Assembly: GCF_025244925.1 (NCBI RefSeq)
Contig: NZ_CP104275.1
Coordinates: 620,001-684,000 of the forward strand
Direction of reading: 5' to 3'
Length of the DNA stretch: 64,000 nucleotides
From: Arthrobacter zhaoxinii
GTDB taxonomy: Bacteria; Actinomycetota; Actinomycetes; Actinomycetales; Micrococcaceae
In this document: positions 33,615 through 41,894 of the stretch, in pieces
Layout: every line of letters starts with the position of its first letter
Position numbering within the stretch: position 1 is the stretch's first letter
Made by a program: the position numbers and the translations under genes
The notes under the pieces: generated by a model
What the model saw: only the letters and a program-made list of their open reading frames with translations
What the model was told of the DNA's origin: nothing
Database searches by the model: none

Positions 33615-36149
33615 GTGAGTCTAAGTGCCGTAGAACCAGTCAACGTTTCCGGAGCCACCGATGAGCAGGTGATCGCCCAACTGGCCGCCGAGCTGGGGGT
33701 GGCGCCCTGGCAGGTCCGGGCGGCGGTGGAGCTGCTCGACGGCGGCGCCACGGTTCCCTTCATCGCCCGGTACCGCAAAGAGGCAACGGGCACGCTCGAT
33801 GATGCCCAGCTGCGGGACCTGGACGAGCGGCTGCGCTACCTGCGTGAACTGCAGGACCGGCGGCGGGCCGTGCTCGAAGCGATCGAGGCACAGGGCAAGC
33901 TGACCGATGAGCTGCGTGCCGCCGTCGTCGGCGCGGACACCAAATCCCGGCTCGAAGACATTTATTTGCCCTACCGCAGCAAGCGGCGGACAAAGGCGCA
34001 GACCGCCCGCGAAGCCGGGCTGGAACCGCTGGCGGATGCGCTGCTGTCCGATCCCCGGCGTTCACCGGAAGCCGAAGCGGCACGGTACCTGCGCGAGGGG
34101 ATCCCTGATGCTGCCGAAGCCCTTGCCGGCGCCCGTGCCATCCTGATCGAGCGGCTCTCCCAGGACGCGGATCTGCTCACTGAACAGCGCGAAAAGCTGT
34201 GGCGGCAGGGTCGGATGCGCTCGCAGGTGCGTCCCGGGAAGGAAGCCGACGGACGGAAATTCACCGACTACTACGATTTTTCCCAGTCACCCTCCGGGAT
34301 GCCTTCGCACCGTGTGCTTGCCCTGCTGCGCGGCGAGAAGGAAGGCATCCTGGAACTGGCGCTGACCGAGGGCGACCCCGCGGATGCCGAAGCCCTCGCC
34401 GCAGCCCGGGCCCGATACGAACGCTCCGTGGCCGCCCGTCTGGGCGTGGCGGACCGCGGGCGTCCCGCCGATGCCTGGCTGCTGCAGACCGTGCAGCTGG
34501 CATGGCGCCGGATCCTGGCCAAGCTTTCGCTGGACCTGCGCGTGCGCCTCTTCACCGACGCCGAAACCGAGGCTGTTCGGGTCTTCGCGGCAAACCTGCG
34601 GGATGTACTGCTCGCTGCTCCGGCGGGCAACCGCACCACCCTGGGACTGGATCCGGGCCTGCGCACCGGCGTGAAGGTGGCCGTGGTGGACGGCACCGGG
34701 AAGGTGGTGGCCACGGATACGGTCTACCCGCACGCACCGATGCGCCGCTGGGATGACGCGCTGGCCTCGTTGGAACGTCTGGTGCGGCAGCACGGGGTGG
34801 AACTGATCGCGATCGGCAACGGAACTGCTTCCCGCGAAACGGATAAGCTCGCTGCCGAGTTGATAAAGCTGGTCCCGGGCGGGTCGCTGCGCAAGCTGGT
34901 GGTGTCCGAGGCCGGTGCGTCGGTGTATTCCGCGTCCGCCCTTGCCTCCGCGGAGCTGCCCGGGATGGACGTCTCCCTGCGCGGCGCCGTCTCGATTGCC
35001 CGGCGGCTGCAGGATCCGCTGGCGGAACTGGTGAAGATCGATCCGAAATCCATCGGGGTGGGCCAGTACCAGCACGACGTAACGCCCGCGAAGCTGGAGC
35101 GGTCCCTCAACGCAGTGATCGAGGACTGCGTGAATGCCGTGGGTGTGGACGTGAACACTGCCTCCCCGTCGCTGTTGAGCCGGGTGGCCGGCGTCGGTCC
35201 GCTGCTGAGCGAAAACATTGTGGCCTACCGCAATGCCAACGGACCGTTTGCCCGCCGCCGGGACCTGCTGAAGGTGCCCCGTCTCGGGGCGAAGGCCTAT
35301 GAGCAGTGTGCCGGGTTCCTGCGGATCAGTGCCGGCACCGAGCCGCTGGACGGCACCAGCGTCCACCCGGAGTCCTATCCGATCGCCCGGAAGGTCCTCG
35401 CCACAGCGGGGGAGACCATGAGTCCGTCGGGGGCTGTTCTGGCGGAGGTCAATCCAGCTGCCTTCGTGGACGACCAGGTGGGTCTGCCGACCGTCCTGGA
35501 CATCATTGCCGAGCTGCGGAAGCCCGGGCGGGATCCGCGGCCCGCCTTTGAAACGGCCACTTTCTCCGACGGGATCGAACGGATTGCCGATCTGCGTCCG
35601 GGAATGATCCTCGACGGCGTGGTCACCAACGTCGCTGCCTTCGGAGCCTTTGTGGACGTGGGAGTGCATCAGGACGGGCTGGTCCACATTTCCGCCATGT
35701 CGCGCACCTTCATCTCGGATCCGCGCGAGGTGGTCCGGTCCGGCCAGGTGGTTCGGGTCAAGGTGATCGAGGCCGACCCGGAACGGAAACGGATTTCCCT
35801 CACGCTTCGACTCGACGACGACGCCGCGGCGCCCGCCGGGCGGTCCGGTTCCGGCACATCCGGTGCTGCGAAGCCCGGTGCCGCCAAACCTGAGAGTGCC
35901 AAACCCGGCAGGTCAGCGGCGGGCAGCGCCAAGCACGACAGGTTCCAGTCGGGCAGCGACAAACCCCGGAGCAACAAGTCGGGCAACCCGAAGGCCGGTA
36001 CCGCAACGGCCCGCACTCCCAGCCCGGATCCGGCCGCCGGAAAGCAAAAGCCCGGCGCCGCTTCCCGGCAGGGAGCAGCACCGGGTGCACCGGGTGCACC
36101 CGGTGGAGCCATGGCGGACGCGCTGCGGGCGGCCGGCCTGTTGAAATAG
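33615..36149 (+). CDS. Tex family RNA-binding transcription accessory protein
   Basis: Tex protein of 844 residues, a nucleic-acid-binding factor related to eukaryotic Spt6. Domains in order: N-terminal helical region with ATVPFIARYRKEATG (about 43-57), YqgF/RNase H-like domain with TLGLDPGLRTGVKVAVVDG (about 343-361), helix-hairpin-helix repeats with NAVGVDVNTASPSLLSRVAG and NGPFARRRDLLKVPRLGAKA, and an S1 domain (about 655-735) with AAFGAFVDVGVHQDGLVHIS. A low-complexity tail of about 100 residues rich in Lys, Ser, Ala and Gly follows and ends PGAPGAPGG..LRAAGLLK; it probably adds nucleic-acid affinity. The start is GTG 33615 without a clear Shine-Dalgarno. Confidence 0.95.
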   Translation: MSLSAVEPVNVSGATDEQVIAQLAAELGVAPWQVRAAVELLDGGATVPFIARYRKEATGTLDDAQLRDLDERLRYLRELQDRRRAVLEAIEAQGKLTDELRAAVVGADTKSRLEDIYLPYRSKRRTKAQTAREAGLEPLADALLSDPRRSPEAEAARYLREGIPDAAEALAGARAILIERLSQDADLLTEQREKLWRQGRMRSQVRPGKEADGRKFTDYYDFSQSPSGMPSHRVLALLRGEKEGILELALTEGDPADAEALAAARARYERSVAARLGVADRGRPADAWLLQTVQLAWRRILAKLSLDLRVRLFTDAETEAVRVFAANLRDVLLAAPAGNRTTLGLDPGLRTGVKVAVVDGTGKVVATDTVYPHAPMRRWDDALASLERLVRQHGVELIAIGNGTASRETDKLAAELIKLVPGGSLRKLVVSEAGASVYSASALASAELPGMDVSLRGAVSIARRLQDPLAELVKIDPKSIGVGQYQHDVTPAKLERSLNAVIEDCVNAVGVDVNTASPSLLSRVAGVGPLLSENIVAYRNANGPFARRRDLLKVPRLGAKAYEQCAGFLRISAGTEPLDGTSVHPESYPIARKVLATAGETMSPSGAVLAEVNPAAFVDDQVGLPTVLDIIAELRKPGRDPRPAFETATFSDGIERIADLRPGMILDGVVTNVAAFGAFVDVGVHQDGLVHISAMSRTFISDPREVVRSGQVVRVKVIEADPERKRISLTLRLDDDAAAPAGRSGSGTSGAAKPGAAKPESAKPGRSAAGSAKHDRFQSGSDKPRSNKSGNPKAGTATARTPSPDPAAGKQKPGAASRQGAAPGAPGAPGGAMADALRAAGLLK

Positions 36150-36156
36150 GCGGGCG

Positions 36157-36399
36157 TTACTCCGCGGTCTGGTCGGCCTCGGCGTCGGCGGGACCCTCGG
36201 CCTCGGCTGCTTCGTCCGCCTTCTCCGGCGCGGCCGACACCGCGCCGGCGGCCGAGGTTCCCTGATCGTCCCGGATGTTGCCGGCTGAATGCGAAGCGCT
36301 GCCCGGGGTCCGGGGTTCCCCGGTGGGGCCGGGCTGCGGAGCGCTGGGACCGAGCGGGTCCTCGGCGTCGTTGGCGGGTCCGGTGGGTTCAGTGGTCAC
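36157..36399 (-). CDS. Small acidic disordered protein
   Basis: Predicted protein of 80 residues, rich in Glu, Asp, Ala, Pro and Gly and without hydrophobic segments or cysteines, so likely disordered. The GTG start at 36399 is preceded by GAGAGGA. It is not recognised. It follows the HAD phosphatase gene by 21 bases in the same direction and ends seven bases from the convergent tex stop. Codon use fits the genome, but the low complexity means that coding status rests mainly on the ribosome binding site and position. Confidence 0.5.
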   Translation of the reverse strand: MTTEPTGPANDAEDPLGPSAPQPGPTGEPRTPGSASHSAGNIRDDQGTSAAGAVSAAPEKADEAAEAEGPADAEADQTAE

Positions 36400-36420
36400 G
36401 GGGTGTCCTCTCGGTTTTGT

Positions 36421-37113
36421 CTAGCTGCGGGCGATCAGTTGGCCCAGCAGGCTGGTGTCCAGGGCGGCAATAAGATCGCGGGGGTTTTCAAACACTTCCT
36501 GGGCGCCGGCCTCGCGGAGTTCCGCTTCACTGGTGCCGCCGCAGGTCAGGCCGATGGTGGGAATGGAGAGCTTCCCGGCCGCCTTCACATCCCACACGGA
36601 GTCGCCCACAAAAACGGTATCTTCAGCCTGCAGCTCGCCGGCCTCGAGGGCGGCTTCGAGAATGTCCGGGGACGGCTTGCTGGCCTCGGCATCTGAGGAA
36701 CTGGTGGCACCGGTGATTGCGGCATCGGCATCGATCACGGTGCGCAGGTACTTCAGCTCGGCGCCGGAGGCCGAGGACGCCAGGACCACGGTGAGGTCCT
36801 TGTCCGAGCAGGCCTTCAGGAGTTCGCCGGCTCCATCGAAGGGCCGCAGCGACGGCCACCAGGTGGAGAAGATGGCGCCGTGGGTGGCGTCGAGCTGCTC
36901 GTCCTCGTCCTTGTTGCGGTCCTCGCCCAGCAGGTGCTCCACGAGCTTGTCGCCGCCCATGCCAATGGACCGGTGGATCTCGGACATCGGCACATCGTGC
37001 TCCATCCGGCGGAAGGCCTGCCACCACGCGACCGCGTGCAGGTAGTTGGAATCCACCAGGGTTCCGTCCACATCGAAAAGGACGCCCCGCTTGCCGGTGC
37101 CTGTATCGCTCAT
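36421..37113 (-). CDS. HAD family phosphatase
   Basis: Haloacid-dehalogenase hydrolase of 230 residues, beta-phosphoglucomutase/phosphoglycolate-phosphatase-like. Motif I FDVDGTLVDSNYLHAV (about 13-28) has the nucleophile Asp and the acid/base Asp, motif II is VLASSASGAEL, motif III the Lys in ASKPSPDIL and motif IV VGDSVWDVKAA (about 171-181). A helical C1 cap lies between motifs I and II. ATG 37113 follows GAGG; the longer frame overlaps the vsr gene. The vsr stop is 11 bases upstream, so both are one transcript. Substrate unknown. Confidence 0.85.
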   Translation of the reverse strand: MSDTGTGKRGVLFDVDGTLVDSNYLHAVAWWQAFRRMEHDVPMSEIHRSIGMGGDKLVEHLLGEDRNKDEDEQLDATHGAIFSTWWPSLRPFDGAGELLKACSDKDLTVVLASSASGAELKYLRTVIDADAAITGATSSSDAEASKPSPDILEAALEAGELQAEDTVFVGDSVWDVKAAGKLSIPTIGLTCGGTSEAELREAGAQEVFENPRDLIAALDTSLLGQLIARS

Positions 37114-37124
37114 GAAGTGCCGCC

Positions 37125-37643
37125 TCAATCTGTGCTGGTGCTGATCTCTGGCTCCGAGTCTAATGGCGGGACCGGCACCGCCGCTGCCCCTGCGGATGAG
37201 GCTCCGGCCCGCGCCCGCCCGGGGGGGCCCAGGAAGGTCCGCAGCTGTTCTTCGAGGATGCTGCGGTCCCGCAGCTCGCACTCCCACACCACCAGCACGT
37301 CCCAGCCCTCCGCCTCCAGCCGTGCCTTGGCGGCAGCATCGCGCTCGACGGTCCGGTTCCGTTTGGCTGCCCAGAATTCGCTGTTGGTTTTGGGTGCGTG
37401 CTGGCCCGCACGGCAGGAGTGGAAGTGCCAGAAGCAGCCATTGACGAAGAGGACCTTTTTGCGGCCGGCAAAAACCAGGTCCGGTTTTCCCGGCAGCCGA
37501 ACCTTTCCAAACGAACCGTGCAGACGGAACCGGTACCCCGCAGCGTGAAGGACACTGCGGATCAGGAGTTCGGGTCTGGTGTCCTTGCCGCGGATGCGGG
37601 ACATGTTGCGGCTGCGTTGTTCCGGACTGACGGTATCGGCCAT
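37125..37643 (-). CDS. vsr: Very short patch repair endonuclease
   Basis: Vsr-type endonuclease of 172 residues that nicks 5' of T:G mismatches arising from deamination of 5-methylcytosine. Visible motifs are VSPEQRSRNMSRIRGKDT (about 5-22), the catalytic Asp in LPGKPDLVFAGRKKV (about 49-63), VNGCFWHFHSC with zinc and active-site residues, and FWAAKRNRTVERD and VVWECEL. A disordered tail of about 30 residues follows. No cytosine-5 methyltransferase is in the window, so the usual dcm-type partner is missing or elsewhere. TAGACT (37655-37650) ends six bases before ATG 37643, a leaderless start. Confidence 0.9.
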   Translation of the reverse strand: MADTVSPEQRSRNMSRIRGKDTRPELLIRSVLHAAGYRFRLHGSFGKVRLPGKPDLVFAGRKKVLFVNGCFWHFHSCRAGQHAPKTNSEFWAAKRNRTVERDAAAKARLEAEGWDVLVVWECELRDRSILEEQLRTFLGPPGRARAGASSAGAAAVPVPPLDSEPEISTSTD

Positions 37644-37768
37644 GGGTCCAGTCTAGGAACAGATACCAATTGCATTTCGCACTACCTGACTTACGCCGCG
37701 GGGGTCCGCAAACTCCTAAGGTGTCTTAGGATTGGAGGCACTGATGACCCCTTACAAGGAGGTAAGTG

Positions 37769-38005
37769 ATGTCGGGTTACTTCAAGCTGGTGGACGCACA
37801 TGAGGGAAGTTACCGCATTAAGCTCGTTGCCGGCGACGGAACGCTGATGGCGGTATCCACAACTTTCGAAACCAAGCAGGAGGCGGCGGCTGGGATTGCC
37901 CAGCTGCGGGAAATCGCAGGAACAGGTCCTGTCATTGACCAGAGCCGGGATGCGGATGTGCTGGGCGAAGCCCGGAACTCGGGCCGCAAGGCCGCTGCCA
38001 GCTGA
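37769..38005 (+). CDS. YegP family (DUF1508) protein
   Basis: Protein of 78 residues with one YegP/DUF1508 domain: GYFKLVDAHEGSYRIKLVAG, then ETKQEAAAGIAQLREIAG and VIDQSRD. The family folds as a small alpha/beta unit and is stress-linked in several bacteria; its molecular function is unknown. The start is ATG 37769, set by a near-perfect Shine-Dalgarno AAGGAGGT, the strongest in this window, which suggests high expression. It is flanked by the divergent vsr gene and a hairpin terminator. Confidence 0.82.
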   Translation: MSGYFKLVDAHEGSYRIKLVAGDGTLMAVSTTFETKQEAAAGIAQLREIAGTGPVIDQSRDADVLGEARNSGRKAAAS

Positions 38006-38024
38006 CGACTCGACGGATTGCAGC

Positions 38025-38060
38025 AGGCCTCCGGATCCCCTGACGGGGAACCGGAGGCCT
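38025..38060. terminator. Hairpin terminator between convergent genes
   Basis: AGGCCTCCGG (38025-38034) pairs with CCGGAGGCCT (38051-38060), with an inner CCCC-TGAC-GGGG stem. There is no strong U-tract, so termination may be partly hairpin-driven. It serves the YegP gene and the small gene at 38105 on the other strand. Confidence 0.65.
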
Positions 38061-38104
38061 CTGTGTGTCGCGCTAACGAATCAGCTGCACTACCAAGGGC
38101 CCGC

Positions 38105-38248
38105 TCAGGCCTGGTCTTCGCCGCCTTCGGCCGGCTCCTGGGTGTGCTCGCGCTGTTCGTTCGCCTTTTCGGTGGTGTCCCCTTCGGACGGCTCCTGCGG
38201 ATGTGTCCGGTTGGAGTCCTTCTCTTCGTTGGCGCTCTGTTCGCTCAT
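38105..38248 (-). CDS. Small hydrophilic 47-residue protein
   Basis: A 47-codon gene from ATG 38248, MSEQSANEEKDSNRTHPQEP at its start, preceded by CGGAGA at eight bases spacing. The product is extremely hydrophilic (Glu, Gln, Asn, Thr, Asp) with no hydrophobic core and an internal repeat, HPQEPSEG and HTQEPAEG. It is not recognised; such glutamate-rich small proteins in Micrococcaceae are usually of unknown function. Good ribosome binding site and a shared terminator support it as real. Confidence 0.55.
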   Translation of the reverse strand: MSEQSANEEKDSNRTHPQEPSEGDTTEKANEQREHTQEPAEGGEDQA

Positions 38249-38321
38249 GTGGTTTTCTCCGATTTCTCTTACCGGCCGGCACCGGCATTCGCCGGTTCTC
38301 CTTCAGAGCGGCCCTACCTGC

Positions 38322-38354
38322 AAGTCTAGAAACCCATGCGGAAGTCTAGAACCC
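38322..38354. repeat. Direct repeat AAGTCTAGAA-CCC, 20-bp period
   Basis: AAGTCTAGAAACCC at 38322 and AAGTCTAGAACCCC at 38342 lie 20 bases apart, about two helical turns, on the promoter side of the flavoprotein gene and of the small divergent gene at 38248. Each contains the palindrome TCTAGA. Possible tandem regulator sites; no regulator is known. Confidence 0.4.
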
Positions 38355-38454
38355 CCGCCCGGATGCAACCGCCTCCCGGCAGGGGTGTTGGCGGCAGGAC
38401 ACGCCTGACTCGCGCTGCTGGCCAGCATCGGTCGGCGCCGGTAGCGTGAGCCGG

Positions 38455-40125
38455 ATGCAGCCCACAGACGCAGACGTCATTGTTGTAGGTGCCGGACTTG
38501 CCGGCTTGGTAGCCACCGCCGAACTGGTGGACGCCGGGCGTTCGGTGATCCTGGTGGAACAGGAGGGCGCCCAGAGTATCGGCGGCCAGGCGTGGTGGTC
38601 CTTCGGCGGGCTATTCCTGGTGGATTCCCCCGAGCAGCGCCGCCTGCGGGTGAAGGATTCAGTGGACCTTGCCTGGCAGGACTGGCTGGGCACCGCAGGC
38701 TTTGACCGGGCAGAGGATTTTTGGCCGCGCCAGTGGGCGGAGGCTTACGTGCACTTCGCGGCCGGGGAGAAGCGGGCCTGGCTGCAGCAGATGGGCCACC
38801 GGCTCTTCCCCGTGGTGGGATGGGCGGAGCGCGGTGGCTACGGGGCCAATGGCCCGGGCAATTCCGTTCCCCGCTTCCACATCACCTGGGGAACCGGCCC
38901 CGGGATCACGGCACCCTTCGAGGCCAAGGTGCGCGACGGCGTCGAACGCGGGCTGGTGCGCTTCGCGTTCCGCCACCGCCTCGATGACCTCGTCCTGACC
39001 GGCGGTGCCGTGACGGGAGTGCGGGGCAGCATCCTGGAACCGACGACGGCGCCGCGCGGCACAGCTTCCAGCCGTACGGTCGTTGGGGGCTTCGAATTCA
39101 GTGCCTCCGCCGTGGTGCTAACCACCGGGGGGATCGGCGGGGACCACGACGCCGTCCGTGCCGCCTGGCCCCGGCGGATGGGCCCCGCACCCGTTAACAT
39201 GCTCAGCGGTGTGCCTGAATACGTAGACGGGCGGGGCATCGGCATTGCCTCCGCTGCAGGCGGGCGGGTGATCAACCCGGACCGCATGTGGCATTACGTG
39301 GAAGGGATCCGGAACTGGGATCCGGTCTGGAAGAACCACGGGATCCGCATCCTGCCCGGCCCGTCCTCCCTTTGGCTGGACGCCGCCGGCAACCGGCTGC
39401 CCGTGCCGTTGTTTCCGGGTTTCGACACCCTGGGTACCTTGGAACACCTGCGCCGCAGCGGACAGGACTACAGCTGGTTTCTCCTGAACAAGGCCATCAT
39501 CCGCAAGGAATTTGCGCTGTCCGGGTCCGAACAGAACCCGGACCTCACCGGAAAATCCGTTCGCGATGTCCTGAAACGTGCCACTGCCGGAGTTCCCGCC
39601 CCCGTGCAGGCGTTCCTGGACCACGGCGAGGATTTCATCACCGCCGATTCGGTCGAGGAACTCGTGGCCGGTATGAACCTGCTGGCCAAACGATCCTCGG
39701 TGCGGGGCGATGCCCCGGAACTGTCCGCCGAGGCCGTGCGGCACGAACTGGAGGCCCGGGACCGCGAAATCCGCAACCCGTTCACCAAGGACTCGCAGGT
39801 CACCGCCATCCGCGGGGCGCGCACCTATCTGGGGGACCGGCTGATCCGCACGGCTGCCCCGCACCCCATCCTGGATCCCAAGGCCGGACCCCTGATTGCC
39901 GTCCGCCTGTCCGTGCTCACCCGCAAGACCCTCGGCGGGCTGGAGACCGATCTGCAGTCCCGGGTGCTGGCCGACGACGGCGTTCCGGTGCCCGGTCTTT
40001 TCGCGGCCGGGGAGGCTGCGGGCTTTGGCGGCGGCGGCATGCACGGCTACCGGTCCCTGGAGGGGACGTTCCTGGGTGGCTGCCTGTTCAGCGGCAGGGC
40101 GGCCGGCCGCGCCTCCGCCGGCTAG
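38455..40125 (+). CDS. FAD-binding dehydrogenase (KstD/fumarate-reductase type)
   Basis: Flavoprotein of 556 residues in the FAD_binding_2 superfamily, near 3-ketosteroid dehydrogenases and flavocytochrome-type reductases. The ADP-binding motif is DVIVVGAGLAGLVATAELVD (about 6-25), followed by VEQEGAQSIGGQAWWSFGGL. The second FAD contact is FAAGEAAGFGGGGMHGYRSL (about 514-533), then EGTFLGGCLFSGRAAG. The Trp-rich cap residues (WPRQWAEAYVHF) are typical of a family annotated only as FAD-binding dehydrogenase. Substrate is unknown and no steroid genes adjoin. TAGCGT (38442-38447) ends seven bases before ATG 38455. Confidence 0.85.
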   Translation: MQPTDADVIVVGAGLAGLVATAELVDAGRSVILVEQEGAQSIGGQAWWSFGGLFLVDSPEQRRLRVKDSVDLAWQDWLGTAGFDRAEDFWPRQWAEAYVHFAAGEKRAWLQQMGHRLFPVVGWAERGGYGANGPGNSVPRFHITWGTGPGITAPFEAKVRDGVERGLVRFAFRHRLDDLVLTGGAVTGVRGSILEPTTAPRGTASSRTVVGGFEFSASAVVLTTGGIGGDHDAVRAAWPRRMGPAPVNMLSGVPEYVDGRGIGIASAAGGRVINPDRMWHYVEGIRNWDPVWKNHGIRILPGPSSLWLDAAGNRLPVPLFPGFDTLGTLEHLRRSGQDYSWFLLNKAIIRKEFALSGSEQNPDLTGKSVRDVLKRATAGVPAPVQAFLDHGEDFITADSVEELVAGMNLLAKRSSVRGDAPELSAEAVRHELEARDREIRNPFTKDSQVTAIRGARTYLGDRLIRTAAPHPILDPKAGPLIAVRLSVLTRKTLGGLETDLQSRVLADDGVPVPGLFAAGEAAGFGGGGMHGYRSLEGTFLGGCLFSGRAAGRASAG

Positions 40126-40215
40126 GCTTCGTTCCGCAAGGGGCAGCCCCGGAATAAGCCTGCACCCGGCGCTGTTGAAACTCACATGCAAAAGCATGAA
40201 AGGGAGGACAGTGTG

Positions 40216-40836
40216 GTGGATCGCAGGATAGTAGTGGTTTCGGGCGGACTGGGTGTTCCGTCGTCGTCCCGGATGCTCGCGGATGCCCTTGCCGCGGCCG
40301 CCAAGGCGGAAATTGAGGCCCTGGGGCTCAGCGTCAGCGTCACCACGTTCGAGTTGCGTGAATATGCTGTGGACATCGCCAACAACATGGTGACCGGGTA
40401 CGCCGCACCCCGGCTGGAAACAGCTATTAACGAACTTATTGCCGCTGATGCGCTGGTTGCGGTGACGCCGGTTTTCACGGCTTCCATGAGCGGGCTGTTC
40501 AAGTCCTTCTTCGACGTTGTCGACAACACTGCGCTGGACGGCAAGCCCGTCCTGCTCGGCGCAACCGGCGGCAGTGCCCGGCACTCCATGGTCCTCGACT
40601 ACTCCCTCCGGCCCATGTTCAGCTACCTTCGGGCACGGATCGCTCCGACCGCCGTCTATGCCGCACCGGGGGACTGGGGAACGGGTGAAACCGGAACGGG
40701 CTCGCTGGAGCAGCGGGTCCGACGCGCCGCCGGTGAACTTGTGGCACTGCTGGGCGATGCCCCCGCACCTAAGCGCCGGGATCCTGCGCAGTCGCTGCCC
40801 TTCGAGGAACTGCTCGCCCAGACGCAGCGCAAGTAG
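40216..40836 (+). CDS. NADPH-dependent FMN reductase
   Basis: Flavodoxin-like FMN reductase of 206 residues (CE1759/MsuE type), supplying reduced flavin to monooxygenases or acting as a quinone/azo reductase. Motifs: VVSGGLGVPSSSRMLADAL (about 7-25) binds the FMN phosphate, VTPVFTASMSGLFKSFFDVV (about 84-103) and ATGGSARHSM near the isoalloxazine ring. The GTG at 40216 was chosen for its GGAGGA at seven bases; a GTG at 40213 and an ATG at 40186 are in frame. No partner monooxygenase is directly adjacent. Confidence 0.85.
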   Translation: MDRRIVVVSGGLGVPSSSRMLADALAAAAKAEIEALGLSVSVTTFELREYAVDIANNMVTGYAAPRLETAINELIAADALVAVTPVFTASMSGLFKSFFDVVDNTALDGKPVLLGATGGSARHSMVLDYSLRPMFSYLRARIAPTAVYAAPGDWGTGETGTGSLEQRVRRAAGELVALLGDAPAPKRRDPAQSLPFEELLAQTQRK

Positions 40837-40857
40837 GCCCGGCCCGGGGATGAACTC

Positions 40858-41310
40858 CTAGGTGTCGACCCGGGGACCGGAGGCGACGTCGCCGTCCCAG
40901 CCCAGGTTGCTGGCCATCCGCTGCAGGACCGCCAGGAGGGCCGTATATTCCTCTTCGGTGATGTTGTCCGTCATCAGCTGCCGGATGCGGTCCACCGCAC
41001 CCCGGAGGTTTTCCAGACTTCGGCTGCCGAGGTCGGTGAGGTGGTACTGGCCGTCCTCCAGCAGTACCCAGCCGGATTCGCGCAGCTCTTCAATAAGCTC
41101 CGCGGAAGTGCCGGTCTCCACCGCAGGGAAGAAGGGGCGCAGCCCGTCCGACAACTCCTTTTGCGAGGCGGGGCCTTCCACCAGCAGGTTCATCATCTGC
41201 CATTGCCGGCGGGTGACGCCGTGTTCTTCGAAGCTGGCGCCAAACTGGTCATCAACCAGCTGGTCGACGAGCTTGAGCCAGAATCCGATGGGCCGCTCCT
41301 GATTCGCCAT
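40858..41310 (-). CDS. MarR family transcriptional regulator
   Basis: Winged-helix regulator of 150 residues. HGVTRRQWQMMNLLVEGPAS (about 34-53), QKELSDGLRPFF and the wing region ESGWVLLEDGQYHLTDLG are of the MarR type, but the wing lacks the common Asp-x-Arg pair, so it is a divergent member. TACAGT (41322-41317) ends six bases before ATG 41310, a leaderless start. It converges on the FMN reductase gene with 21 bases between stops, so the two do not share a promoter. Target unknown. Confidence 0.8.
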   Translation of the reverse strand: MANQERPIGFWLKLVDQLVDDQFGASFEEHGVTRRQWQMMNLLVEGPASQKELSDGLRPFFPAVETGTSAELIEELRESGWVLLEDGQYHLTDLGSRSLENLRGAVDRIRQLMTDNITEEEYTALLAVLQRMASNLGWDGDVASGPRVDT

Positions 41311-41427
41311 CACTCCACTGTACAAATCAATCCCCGTGCAGGGAATGGCAGTGCTGCAGGCAGCCGGCCGCAGTTGAAGCGGGCCTGGGTGCAGGCGCCG
41401 GACCCGGCGCACGGGGCCGGGGCTTGC

Positions 41428-41688
41428 TCAGTCGAAACGGGCTTGGGTGCCGCACCGGGGACAGGGGGCGGACCTGGCCAGGTCCAGGCACACCGCGCAG
41501 ACGGGAAGGTCGCCGGTGTCATCGCGCAGCGGACGGTTGGGCATCTGTTTGCCGCAGTAGGGAACCGGGCGCCGCGCACGGCTGCGTGCCCGCCGCTTGC
41601 AGGGGGTGCAGAAAACGTGCACCAGGTCGTCCTCATCCTTGGGGCGAGTCCCGACCGGCCGGACCAGTGTTGAATCCTGGACGCTCAT
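41428..41688 (-). CDS. Zinc-ribbon-like small protein
   Basis: Protein of 86 residues with three Cys pairs, FCTPCKRR (about 31-38), LPVCAVCLDLA (about 64-74) and APCPRCGT (about 76-83), which looks like one or two zinc-binding knuckles. The basic stretch RRARSRARRPVPYCGKQ between them could bind nucleic acid. DUF3039 proteins, common beside helicase genes in actinobacteria, have a similar look, but I cannot confirm this. ATG 41688 follows AAGGAAAGG. A 6-5-6 inverted repeat lies about 80 bases upstream. Confidence 0.6.
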   Translation of the reverse strand: MSVQDSTLVRPVGTRPKDEDDLVHVFCTPCKRRARSRARRPVPYCGKQMPNRPLRDDTGDLPVCAVCLDLARSAPCPRCGTQARFD

Positions 41689-41766
41689 TGCCTTTCCTTG
41701 GTACGCATGTGGCTCTGCCCGCAGGCGTCCGACGGCGGAAGCGGGCCCTGGTTCCAAGGTAACGGT

Positions 41767-41783
41767 TTCTACGCACTGTAGAA
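41767..41783 (-). promoter_or_regulatory. Inverted repeat TTCTAC-N5-GTAGAA with -10
   Basis: A perfect 6-5-6 inverted repeat. On the minus strand it contains TACAGT, a good -10 for the zinc-ribbon gene, so a bound repressor would hide the promoter. Confidence 0.4.
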
Positions 41784-41894
41784 TTTGGCCGAGCCGGTAC
41801 CGGGGCGCAATTCAGCGGGTATCCGGGGGCACGGCGTGCTCGAATTCACGGACGAAGGCCGGCCTCACGAACACCGGCACGGAGGCCCTTGCTG

